Below are positions 5,951-12,082 of a DNA stretch of 30,027 bases, piece by piece. This DNA is from a virus. Position 1 is the first letter of the stretch; every line of letters starts with the position of its first letter. Where the stretch lies: positions 1 to 30,027 of the IMG/VR virus record IMGVR_UViG_3300025137_000176; one strand, written 5' to 3'. The notes below the pieces were generated by a model. It had not been told where the DNA came from, searched no databases, and saw only the letters and a program-made list of their open reading frames with translations. The position numbers and the translations under genes are program-made.

Positions 5951-6310
5951 ATGTATGTAAAATTTCAAATTGAAGCTTCTCAAAGACAAAAATGGCGTAA
6001 CTTAAATAATGCACCCCCAAAAAAATCGCTGGAATATTTTTTTAGTGGACTTGAGCCTCCAATCAATATAAGCAAGATGGCGCAAGTTATCGATAATATA
6101 AGACGAATATTTTTGAGGGAAAATAATTATGTCATCCGACCCAATGAAGAGGTCAGAACAAAATTCCATAAGAGTATGGTTCAGAACTGTGATGAACGAA
6201 AAAGAATGGTCAGCAAATCAATGGGCATCATTGGCTGGAACATCCCCATCAAACATTACAAGATTTTTAAAAGATGGAAACTTCACACCCAGTTCTGCAA
6301 CGCTTGCTAA
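5951..6310 (+). CDS. Leader ORF overlapping the repressor gene
   Basis: 119 codons from ATG 5951, which follows GGAGGG. The first 59 residues (MYVKFQIEASQRQKWRNLNN...) are free of other genes and look like a small basic protein. The rest runs 182 bp into the repressor gene in a different frame. I do not recognise it. It is the first rightward start after the switch operators, so even if the product is not functional its translation would pass over the repressor start. The good ribosome site argues for translation; the overlap argues for caution. Confidence 0.4.
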   Translation: MYVKFQIEASQRQKWRNLNNAPPKKSLEYFFSGLEPPINISKMAQVIDNIRRIFLRENNYVIRPNEEVRTKFHKSMVQNCDERKRMVSKSMGIIGWNIPIKHYKIFKRWKLHTQFCNAC

Positions 6311-6713
6311 GTTAGCATATGTTGCAGGTTCACAACCTGCGTTCCATACTAGTTCTGACCTTACTTTAACCAAAACTCAACAGGTTATTCTATTTGATGA
6401 ATTAGACAATGAGATTAATCGTATAGGAGTATTTGGCGTGAGTGGAGAGTTGAAAGCATATCTTTCAAACTTTGTTTACACCCCACTAGGAATAAAACCA
6501 TCTGATACAATAGTTGTAAAAACAAAATGTAAAATACCAGATGGAAAGTTTTTATGCAGAACCGACGGAGTGATAAACTTAGTATTAGAATCAACCAATG
6601 ATGATAAGTTGCTGATTGATAAATCTACTGGTGATATTATTAAAAGAAAAGATTGTAATATAGTAGGAAGGATAGTCCAGATTGTTAAGAACCTAGACTA
6701 TCCAGAGGATTAA
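6129..6713 (+). CDS. CI-type repressor, HTH plus S24-like domain without visible protease residues
   Basis: 194 aa from ATG 6129, preceded by GAGGGA. N-terminal HTH at about 24-50 (EKEWSANQWASLAGTSPSNITRF). Residues 118-186 follow the LexA/CI C-terminal pattern (PLGIKPSDTIVVKT...DGKFLCRTDGVINLVLES...IVGRIVQI). The usual G-D-S-M serine motif is absent and no Lys sits at the expected VKRL position. It is the only clear repressor-like gene, facing right from the switch. It probably holds the lysogenic state through the TGCATAAATGCA operators (inference), but self-cleavage looks unlikely. Confidence 0.75.
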   Translation: MSSDPMKRSEQNSIRVWFRTVMNEKEWSANQWASLAGTSPSNITRFLKDGNFTPSSATLAKLAYVAGSQPAFHTSSDLTLTKTQQVILFDELDNEINRIGVFGVSGELKAYLSNFVYTPLGIKPSDTIVVKTKCKIPDGKFLCRTDGVINLVLESTNDDKLLIDKSTGDIIKRKDCNIVGRIVQIVKNLDYPED

Positions 6714-6721
6714 TATCCTCT
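6704..6721. terminator. Perfect inverted repeat at convergent stop codons
   Basis: AGAGGAT-TAAT-ATCCTCT, 7-bp stem, lies exactly where the repressor stop (6711-6713) and the stop of the opposite gene (6710-6712) overlap. There is no long T run on either side, so it would be a weak bidirectional terminator. Confidence 0.4.
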
Positions 6722-6919
6722 CTTAACAATAGAAATGGCAGAGCGAATATTCTCTGCCATAATCTTGTCAGCTTCATCATGTCTGTTGAGTGAACCCCTG
6801 ATATATAATTCAAGAGTACACTCAACAGTTTTGATAGCTGTTACAAAATCCATGCTATCATTATCATTTGATTCTTTTTGAATAGATGGAGTTGTTGGAA
6901 CATTAGTATACATCATCAT
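6710..6919 (-). CDS. Hypothetical protein (69 aa)
   Basis: Not recognised. A small acidic, mostly helical protein with a disordered start and a helical core (DFVTAIKTVECTLELYIRGSLNRHDEADKIMAENIRSAISIV). It starts at one of three consecutive ATGs (6919-6911) shortly after AGGAG. It overlaps the end of the upstream gene by 17 bp and so belongs to the 7268-to-6710 leftward pair. Its stop overlaps that of the repressor gene. Confidence 0.55.
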   Translation of the reverse strand: MMMYTNVPTTPSIQKESNDNDSMDFVTAIKTVECTLELYIRGSLNRHDEADKIMAENIRSAISIVKRGY

Positions 6920-7268
6920 TCATTCTCCTATCATCAATGTCTGATTGTGATATGTCAGGCGTATGGTTCATGCGTCTTTTGTCCATGATATCTTCAGACA
7001 TAGAAGTCATGTCACCATTGCTGGTATTCAAATAATCAGATTCCCAATCTTTTAATCCATCCTCAAAATTAATTTTAACTGCTGCATTTTCTAAAATTCT
7101 TAGGTCTTTGAATGCAGTTAATTTGTCCAGTTCAAATTGATAAGGTCCAAATGTTCCAAGTTCATATGCAAGTGTGCGAAGGTCAACTTCTTTTCTAACT
7201 TGCATAGGCTTGCCAAATGCTTCTCTGATTTTGTCATGCATTTCTTTTTCGTAATATAATCTATTCAT
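6903..7268 (-). CDS. Hypothetical acidic protein (121 aa)
   Basis: Not recognised. Residues 1-80 look folded and helical (YYEKEMHDKIREAFGK...LRTLAYELGTFGPYQFELDKLTAFKDL). The last 40 are acidic, Met/Asp/Arg-rich and probably disordered. No membrane segment or cysteine cluster. The ATG at 7268 lacks a clear ribosome site. It follows the DUF932 gene by 38 bp and is likely in the same leftward transcript. Confidence 0.6.
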   Translation of the reverse strand: MNRLYYEKEMHDKIREAFGKPMQVRKEVDLRTLAYELGTFGPYQFELDKLTAFKDLRILENAAVKINFEDGLKDWESDYLNTSNGDMTSMSEDIMDKRRMNHTPDISQSDIDDRRMNDDVY

Positions 7269-7306
7269 TAGACTGCTACTTTCATTTGATTGTTGTGTGT
7301 ATATTT

Positions 7307-8179
7307 TTAATTAGTCAAAGCCCATTCTGGGGACTTCAATGCTTTGGATAAAAGACCTTCACGAAGTCTGCGTGTGTTAGCTGGTGAAGATGTCTCATTG
7401 GTATGTGTAGCCCAGTAAGTACAAGCGTTGTACAAAGCCCATTTGTTTCTACCTAATGAGTGAATTTCATTACGATAGATGGACATGAGATTATCTAATT
7501 GTTTCTCATTCCATTTGAATGTTGATGTGTTGTTATTGATTTTACAAATGGCATACTTAAAGAACTTTTCAGCCCATTCATCAGTAATGGAAATATTCAT
7601 CCAATCTTGATACATTCCTTTTGTATTCATGAATGCATCAAGACCTACTTTTATCTTAGATGAAGAACCTTTTACTGATACATTGGCTGTGTGTTTAGCC
7701 CATGTTTTAGCTACAGTGTCTGCTGTTGTGCATCCATTCAAACACCATAGTCTCATGCCTTGTGCTTGTTGTTGGAATGCCCAGCTACCATCATAAGAAT
7801 TATAAAATAGAATCTGAAAGTTTATATAATCATCAACTTCAGGCTCGATAACTAAGTCAGGAAAATTGATGATGCCTCTCATCTTTGCACCATTTGCAAA
7901 CGTTTCAACATTTAGTGAATAATCTTGAGATACGTTCGCATCTGATACTGCATCCAGTATTGAGTTGACGACATCATCATGTTCAATTGGTTTGTACTTA
8001 GAACCATTGACACCAAGCACTTCATTGGTATCAGTACGCACGATAGCTTGTGACATACTTTTAGGTACAGATGCACCTTGAAATGTCTGAAGTTCATGCG
8101 TTGCAATTGGAAAGTCCCAATCAGATTTATTCATGTTCCATTCGATATCATTAACGGGTGTTTTTATTATCATATTCAT
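7307..8179 (-). CDS. DUF932 family protein
   Basis: 290 aa. DUF932 proteins are widespread in phages and plasmids and their biochemical role is not established. Family signatures: AIVRTDTNEVLGVNGSKYKPI (45-65), a central RLWCLNGC block with two Cys, and ALYNACTYWATH near the C-terminus followed by the end region. Length is normal for the phage form. ATG 8179 follows AAGGTGA. It heads a leftward unit with its own paired operators (8223-8276), so it is probably controlled with the rest of the early genes. It is often found near phage replication or recombination genes, as here. Confidence 0.85.
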   Translation of the reverse strand: MNMIIKTPVNDIEWNMNKSDWDFPIATHELQTFQGASVPKSMSQAIVRTDTNEVLGVNGSKYKPIEHDDVVNSILDAVSDANVSQDYSLNVETFANGAKMRGIINFPDLVIEPEVDDYINFQILFYNSYDGSWAFQQQAQGMRLWCLNGCTTADTVAKTWAKHTANVSVKGSSSKIKVGLDAFMNTKGMYQDWMNISITDEWAEKFFKYAICKINNNTSTFKWNEKQLDNLMSIYRNEIHSLGRNKWALYNACTYWATHTNETSSPANTRRLREGLLSKALKSPEWALTN

Positions 8180-8222
8180 TTCTTTTCACCTTTGATTGAT
8201 AGTTGTGTTAAGTTCATGGTAC

Positions 8223-8276
8223 TGCATTTATGCAGTTATTACAACAGTTATTTATTGTAATTAATGAATAAATGCA
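8223..8276 (-). promoter_or_regulatory. Paired operators ahead of the DUF932 gene
   Basis: TGCATTTATGCA (8223-8234, exact) and TGAATAAATGCA (8265-8276, one mismatch) lie 42 bp apart, the spacing seen at the switch. Between them, reading leftward, TTAATT and TAATAA are separated by 17 bases as weak promoter hexamers. Start codon 44 bases downstream. Confidence 0.55.
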
Positions 8277-8302
8277 CGTACTCGCACAAGTATTAGGAGC
8301 AT

Positions 8303-8337
8303 AAAAGGTTGGCACCTTTTAAGCTGCCAATCCTTTT
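8303..8337. terminator. Imperfect hairpin downstream of the 8394 gene
   Basis: AAAAGGTTGGCA (8303-8314) pairs with TGCCAA-(T)-CCTTTT (8325-8337), 12 bp with a one-base bulge and a 10-base loop. It is a second hairpin after the stronger terminator at 8350-8379 and ends in a T-rich arm in both directions. Confidence 0.4.
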
Positions 8338-8349
8338 GTGCTGTCAGAT

Positions 8350-8379
8350 AAGAAAAACAGAGACTTGTTACAGCCTCTG
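8350..8379 (-). terminator. Rho-independent terminator of the 8394-8891 gene
   Basis: On the minus strand CAGAGGCT (8379-8372) pairs with AGTCTCTG (8365-8358), 8 bp with one G-T pair and a 6-base loop, followed by TTTTTCTT. It starts 14 bases after the stop codon. Classic intrinsic terminator form. Confidence 0.7.
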
Positions 8380-8393
8380 CTTTCTGGGAGATA

Positions 8394-8891
8394 TTATGCT
8401 TTGGTTAGATACTTAGCTCTCATTGCATCAATCTTTGCTTGACGTTCTGATGAACTATCTACTTTAGGTATATGCTTCTTGACATATGGTGTGAATGTTT
8501 CACCTGTTAGTTGTTTAAAAGCTTCTTTTGCTGAATCACTTCTAGCTTTTAGGAAAACTACATCGCATTCTGTTTCAACCTGACGTTCTTCTATGTCTGT
8601 TGCGAGTTGTTCGTTGTAATGTGGCGCACCAATCACACCGCCATATTTACCAGCCATTAACACCGTTGCCTGACCCAAACTTGTCATATCTTCAGTAACG
8701 ATGTTATCGCTTGTGATTGTTGCGTGGTCAGCTAATAGCTGTGCAATGTCTTTTTCCTTCAACCCTATGAGCCATTCTGTTTGCTCAACATCTTTGCGGA
8801 TTAGGCTTTTGTATAGATATGTTGAATTTCTATGTTCTTGTGGGATATCTGTAGTTAATCCCTGTGCGTATTTGTTTAGTTTCGTATTCAT
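8394..8891 (-). CDS. Hypothetical protein (165 aa)
   Basis: Not recognised. A soluble, mixed helical protein with the patterns RKDVEQTEWLIGLKEKDIAQLLADHATI (32-60) and GETFTPYVKKHIPKVDSSSERQAKIDAMRAKYL at the end. It has no signal peptide, membrane segment or Cys cluster. ATG 8891 follows AAGGAGC. It stands alone between the structured non-coding strip and its own terminator, so it forms a single-gene leftward unit next to the packaging region. No exact copy of the TGCATAAATGCA operator is seen upstream. Confidence 0.65.
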   Translation of the reverse strand: MNTKLNKYAQGLTTDIPQEHRNSTYLYKSLIRKDVEQTEWLIGLKEKDIAQLLADHATITSDNIVTEDMTSLGQATVLMAGKYGGVIGAPHYNEQLATDIEERQVETECDVVFLKARSDSAKEAFKQLTGETFTPYVKKHIPKVDSSSERQAKIDAMRAKYLTKA

Positions 8892-8912
8892 TTCTAGCTC
8901 CTTTTCTAAGCG

Positions 8913-9064
8913 TATGCAGGAGGTTATTCCCCTGCGAATAAATCCGACCTACCTATTCAATAGGGGATGTTATACAAGGCAGAGCGGAGCGAACCAAAGG
9001 GAAGCCTTGTATGTTATACCCGAATAGGTAGATTGAGGATTCGAGCAGGGGAATCGACTGCATA
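8913..9064. other. Large nested inverted repeat: structured RNA or packaging-site element
   Basis: Four pairs of arms nest inside one another: TATGCAG 8913-8919 with 9058-9064; ATTCCCCTGC 8926-8935 with 9045-9054; CTACCTATTC 8949-8958 with 9022-9031; ATACAAGGC 8972-8980 with 9004-9012. All are perfect, 36 bp in total, with a 23-base apical loop. TGTTATAC also occurs twice (8968-8975 and 9012-9019). No credible gene lies here. It could be a non-coding RNA, or a pac/cos-type site, as it ends 161 bp before the small terminase gene. I do not recognise a known RNA family. Confidence 0.65.
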
Positions 9065-9141
9065 GCAAAGGAGCGGAAATGTTACTAAACATACGCACTG
9101 GGAGTGTGAAAGATATCCGAATGGACACGTGCGCTCTGATT

Positions 9142-9150
9142 TGTGCGTTG
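9142..9150 (+). promoter_or_regulatory. Late-region motif copy 1 (TGTGCGTTG)
   Basis: First of five exact rightward copies of TGTGCGTTG. It is 76 bp before the small terminase start and is followed after five bases by GCATCTGCA, a loose match to the operator word. Confidence 0.4.
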
Positions 9151-9178
9151 ACTAAGCATCTGCACAGAGGTGATACAT

Positions 9179-9201
9179 GGGGGGGAAACACAAAGGGGGG
9201 G
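9179..9201 (+). repeat. Twin G7 runs before the small terminase gene
   Basis: Seven Gs (9179-9185), AAACACAAA, seven Gs (9195-9201). A third G7 run lies at 9609-9615, just after the small terminase stop. Such runs are rare in an A+T-rich genome. They could be part of a packaging/cleavage site. With few G tracts a stable quadruplex is uncertain. Confidence 0.5.
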
Positions 9202-9225
9202 TCTTAGGATAAAGGATATTGCGAC

Positions 9226-9603
9226 ATGGGTGACGTAAGAACGAAGCATATTACAGCCAAGCAAAGGGCATTGGTTGATACTCTCGTAGCAAATGGGTGT
9301 AGCATCAAGGAAGCGTCTAGCTTGGCTGGCTATGCTTCTGGTGAGGCTGGCAGAGTAACAGCCAGTAAGACATTGCGACTACCGCACGTACAGCAGTATA
9401 TGATGCAGAGGATAGGAGAGACTATGGGTGTATCTGCTACGTTAGCCTCTGCGAAGCTGGTGCAACTCGCTAGAGGGGCTAAGAGTGAGTACGTGCAACT
9501 GGAAGCGAGTAAGGATATCCTAGACCGAGCAGGGTTCAAAGCCCCTGAGCGACATATGCACCTGCACGCAGGTGACATAACTGTGCAGATTGACTTGGGA
9601 TAA
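9226..9603 (+). CDS. terS: Terminase small subunit
   Basis: 125 aa. The N-terminal HTH pattern ITAKQRALVDTLVANGCSIKEASSLAGY (9-36) and the following helical region with LPHVQQYM match phage small terminases, which recognise the packaging site and present DNA to the large subunit. ATG 9226 follows AAAGGA. It is the first rightward gene after the structured strip. Its base composition is noticeably richer in G+C than the neighbours (32 of 60 in 9301-9360). Separated from the large subunit by eight small genes, an uncommon distance. Confidence 0.8.
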   Translation: MGDVRTKHITAKQRALVDTLVANGCSIKEASSLAGYASGEAGRVTASKTLRLPHVQQYMMQRIGETMGVSATLASAKLVQLARGAKSEYVQLEASKDILDRAGFKAPERHMHLHAGDITVQIDLG

Positions 9604-9690
9604 GTGGTGGGGGGGTTAAAAGTCTAGCCGTCAATATATCAACACGTCCCTCACTCTTATTTTTGCCACAAAGGTTCGATATAAAAAAGG

Positions 9691-9864
9691 ATGAACGATT
9701 TAGTAAATTACATATTTATTGTGTGCATAGATTTTTTATATTGGGTTGAAGCACAAACTGGTATTACCTATGAATGGTTGAATGTGGTTTTGTTTATATT
9801 TGTTCAACCTGCATTGATAATGTTATTTTTTATTTTGTGGATTAAGGCGCGTTTTGTGCGTTGA
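9691..9864 (+). CDS. Small two-segment membrane protein (57 aa)
   Basis: Begins MNDLVNYIFIVCIDFLYWVE and ends IKARFVR. Two hydrophobic stretches (about 5-19 and 32-51) are separated by AQTGITYEWLN, so two membrane passes are likely, with a basic C-terminus in the cytoplasm. The purine-rich AAAAAAGG directly abuts the ATG, an unusually short spacing. Small membrane proteins of this shape occur in many marine phages, and some are suspected holins or injection helpers; the function here is unknown. The second TGTGCGTTG motif overlaps its last codons. Confidence 0.6.
   Translation: MNDLVNYIFIVCIDFLYWVEAQTGITYEWLNVVLFIFVQPALIMLFFILWIKARFVR
9855..9863 (+). promoter_or_regulatory. Late-region motif copy 2 (TGTGCGTTG)
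   Basis: Lies in the end of the small membrane-protein gene, 34 bp before the next start (9897). That start has no clear ribosome site, so a transcript starting nearby would have a short leader. Confidence 0.35.
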
Positions 9865-9896
9865 GGTATTTTATCTAAATATGTTTTAGATACTGA

Positions 9897-10778
9897 ATGC
9901 CAAGTTTTTTACAATTAAAAGATACCTTTAATAATATTAATAACGCTTTGTTACCAGAGCATTTCAGCTTCTATGTGCGTGGTGTATTAAACTCTATGTA
10001 TGCACCTTTTCTTGGTGCATCTACCATTACAGAAGATAATGTATCTGGTGAGTATCTTGAGACATTAAGGTTTATCATTGAGAAGACGCACCCTGATATG
10101 CAAGTTGGGGATTCACGTTTTATTGATTACTCAGATACAAACAAACATCTTAATCTAACGAGTATTTTTAAAAGAGATTACGATATAGACAGTATTGGCG
10201 ATAGAATTAAAACAACACTTGGTGGGTTTTCTGTAACCAAAACAAAAGATGGCTATACTGTAAAAGATACTTATGACTATGAAGTTTTGGGTAATGTAGA
10301 ACGAGACGATTCTATTTTTTCTTTTGCTCAAGAAGCAAGTAGGCAATATGAAAAAGATCCTCGTTTATATGTACCTGCTAGAATTATGGGCGGTTACTTT
10401 ATGCCTGAGAATGCAGATGGCAGTTCATCTGAAGATGCATTAAGAGTTGCTATAAACATTCCAAATGAACCTAAAGTTATTGAAACAGTTTATGAAGAAG
10501 ATATTGAAGATGGAGTTCAAGAGCCTGTCTTTCGTGGCTCTATGACACCACAACGTAATTCTGTTTGGGGTAGTTTTAAAAACTTATTAGTTAAATCTGC
10601 TAATGCATCTGAAACACAGAGTGCAATACCAATATCAAAACCAGCTATACCAGATTCTTTTCTGCCACAAGAACAGCCAACACCTAGACCAGATATGTCA
10701 GAGCGTATAACAGAACAGCCGACACCTAGACCAGATATGTCATTAATGGCTCAAAGAAAAAGAGCAAGGAATAGATAA
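9897..10778 (+). CDS. Hypothetical phage protein with YTVKDTYDY motif
   Basis: 293 aa, function unknown. The N-terminal part (HFSFYVRGVLNSMYAPFLG) and the block TLGGFSVTKTKDGYTVKDTYDY (about 107-128) recall uncharacterised proteins near lysis or structural genes of marine phages. The C-terminal 60 residues are Pro-rich and contain a repeated EQPTPRPDMS, encoded by two 30-bp direct repeats 42 bp apart (10671-10700 and 10713-10742). No membrane segment. It shares a TAATG junction with the next gene. Confidence 0.65.
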   Translation: MPSFLQLKDTFNNINNALLPEHFSFYVRGVLNSMYAPFLGASTITEDNVSGEYLETLRFIIEKTHPDMQVGDSRFIDYSDTNKHLNLTSIFKRDYDIDSIGDRIKTTLGGFSVTKTKDGYTVKDTYDYEVLGNVERDDSIFSFAQEASRQYEKDPRLYVPARIMGGYFMPENADGSSSEDALRVAINIPNEPKVIETVYEEDIEDGVQEPVFRGSMTPQRNSVWGSFKNLLVKSANASETQSAIPISKPAIPDSFLPQEQPTPRPDMSERITEQPTPRPDMSLMAQRKRARNR

Positions 10779-11083
10779 TGGCAAAGACACCAGCATGGAC
10801 AAGAAAAGAAGGTAAGAACCCTCAAGGTGGTTTGAATGCGAAGGGTCGTGCTTCTTATAAGCAGGGAACATTAAAAGCACCAGTAAGGAGTGGCGATAAT
10901 CCAAGGCGTGCTTCCTTCTTAGCAAGAATGGCTGGCAACAAAGGACCTGATAGAGATTCCAAAGGTAGACCTACTAGAAAATTATTATCGCTTAGAGCTT
11001 GGGGTGCATCTAGTTCTTCTGATGCTAGGGCAAAGGCGAGAGCTATTACCAAACGAAACAAGGCAAAGAAGAGGACAGCATAA
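10778..11083 (+). CDS. DUF6321-like small basic phage protein
   Basis: 101 aa, very rich in Lys, Arg, Gly and Ser. The opening TPAWTRKEGKNPQGGLNAKGR matches a widespread small phage protein family with no known function. The middle (NPRRASFLARMAGNKGP) and the basic C-terminus (KARAITKRNKAKKRTA) suggest nucleic-acid contact. It starts in a TAATG overlap with the previous gene and ends in another with the next. First of a run of tiny basic proteins before the large terminase. Family assignment rests on memory of the N-terminal motif. Confidence 0.75.
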   Translation: MAKTPAWTRKEGKNPQGGLNAKGRASYKQGTLKAPVRSGDNPRRASFLARMAGNKGPDRDSKGRPTRKLLSLRAWGASSSSDARAKARAITKRNKAKKRTA

Positions 11084-11223
11084 TGCCAGAGGTTAATGGA
11101 AAAAAATTTGCCTATACAAAGGCTGGGATAAAGGCGGCTAAGAAAGCTAGTAAGAAGAAAGCTGGTGGTTCGATGTTAAAGAAGCGCACACCTGCCAAAG
11201 GTAATTACTCTAGGGGATATTAA
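11083..11223 (+). CDS. Tiny Lys-rich protein (46 aa)
   Basis: Begins MPEVNGKKFAYTKAGIKAAK and ends NYSRGY, with a long Lys/Ala stretch and no acidic cluster. Both ends are one-base stop/start overlaps (TAATG at 11081 and 11221), which strongly supports it as a real gene despite its size. Likely nucleic-acid-binding or unstructured. Function unknown. Confidence 0.7.
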   Translation: MPEVNGKKFAYTKAGIKAAKKASKKKAGGSMLKKRTPAKGNYSRGY

Positions 11224-11390
11224 TGGCAGTTAATGCGGCTGGTAACTATACTAAACCTACTATGCGTAAAGCATTATTCAATCGCATAAAAGCAGGTAAC
11301 AAAGGTGGCTCTAGTGGTCAATGGTCTGCTCGTAAGGCGCAGATGCTTGCTAAAGCATATAAGGCTAAAGGTGGAGGATATACTTCTTGA
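11223..11390 (+). CDS. Small basic protein with GNYTKP...GQWSARKAQ motif (55 aa)
   Basis: Contains AGNYTKPTMRKALFNRIKAG and GQWSARKAQMLAKAYKAKGGGY. The same pattern recurs in small proteins of many environmental phages, next to the other basic proteins found here. Predicted to be a short helical, positively charged protein. It starts in a TAATG overlap, and its TGA stop overlaps the TTG start of the next gene (TTGA). No function is established. Confidence 0.75.
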   Translation: MAVNAAGNYTKPTMRKALFNRIKAGNKGGSSGQWSARKAQMLAKAYKAKGGGYTS

Positions 11391-11632
11391 AAGCTCCTCA
11401 ACGTTCTCTTGTTAGCTGGACTAAACAGAAGTGGCGCACCAAGTCTGGTAAGAACTCTACTCAAGGTTCTAAAGCAACTGGGGAGAGATATTTACCAAGC
11501 GCAGCAATTAAAAATTTATCGTCAGCAGAGTATGCTCGTACGAGTGCCGCCAAGCGTAAAGCAAAAGCAAGTGGCAAGCAGTTTTCCAAACAGCCTAAGT
11601 CCATAGCAAAGAAAACAAAAGCATATAGATGA
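11387..11632 (+). CDS. DUF5872-like small basic protein
   Basis: 81 aa with TTG start 11387, overlapping the stop of the previous gene (TTGA). The pattern SLVSWTKQKWRTKSGKNST...RYLPSAAIKNLSSAEYARTSAAKRKAKASGKQFSKQPKSIAKKT follows the DUF5872 family: a Trp-rich opening, a Pro-containing middle and a QPK end. Charge is strongly positive. It is fourth in a coupled chain of basic proteins. The role of the family is unknown. Confidence 0.75.
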   Translation: MKAPQRSLVSWTKQKWRTKSGKNSTQGSKATGERYLPSAAIKNLSSAEYARTSAAKRKAKASGKQFSKQPKSIAKKTKAYR

Positions 11633-11660
11633 GTTACTTTTAAGATAAAGGATAAGATTA

Positions 11661-11879
11661 ATGTCAGTACCAAAAAATAATGGCAAGAAAAAAAGTCTTC
11701 TAAAAACTAATAAAGAAACAAAGACTGCTGAACTTACAAGTGGTGATATTAGATTGATGCATAATAACACTGGATTTCGTCAATATCTAAAAGACAAAGG
11801 AAAGAAGATTGAAAGCATACCAACAAAAAATATTATGTATGAAGAATTTATGAAGTATTTAAAAAGCACTGGTCAATAA
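11661..11879 (+). CDS. Hypothetical basic protein (72 aa)
   Basis: Not recognised. A Lys-rich N-terminus (NNGKKKSLLKTNKETK) is followed by a helical region (DIRLMHNNTGFRQYLKDKGKKIESIP...YEEFMKYLKS). ATG 11661 follows AAAGGA. It lies between the basic-protein chain and the genes leading to the large terminase. Confidence 0.6.
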   Translation: MSVPKNNGKKKSLLKTNKETKTAELTSGDIRLMHNNTGFRQYLKDKGKKIESIPTKNIMYEEFMKYLKSTGQ

Positions 11880-11887
11880 TATTTTAG

Positions 11888-12082
11888 ATGAGTTATTTTC
11901 TACACACTTTAAAGAAAGAGGATAGAGATATTCTAAGACAGGTTGTTAAGAAAGTACATCTGCAACACCACCCAGAAGAGTTCTGCACAAACACAGAAGC
12001 TGATAAAGTTATTAATACTATTGGTCCAGATGTCATAGAACGTATGATTAAGTTTGGTATAGATAATCGTGACCGCCTTTAA
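11888..12082 (+). CDS. Hypothetical protein (64 aa)
   Basis: Not recognised. A short, probably all-helical protein (FLHTLKKEDRDILRQVVKKVHLQHHPEEF...DVIERMIKFGIDNRDRL). It overlaps the GTG start of the large terminase by 14 bp and is probably translated together with it. Position alone hints at a packaging or head role. Confidence 0.6.
   Translation: MSYFLHTLKKEDRDILRQVVKKVHLQHHPEEFCTNTEADKVINTIGPDVIERMIKFGIDNRDRL

Noticed and set aside
9604-9690. Further gene or regulatory site after the small terminase
   Set aside because: Apart from the G7 run I see no open frame, hairpin or repeat.
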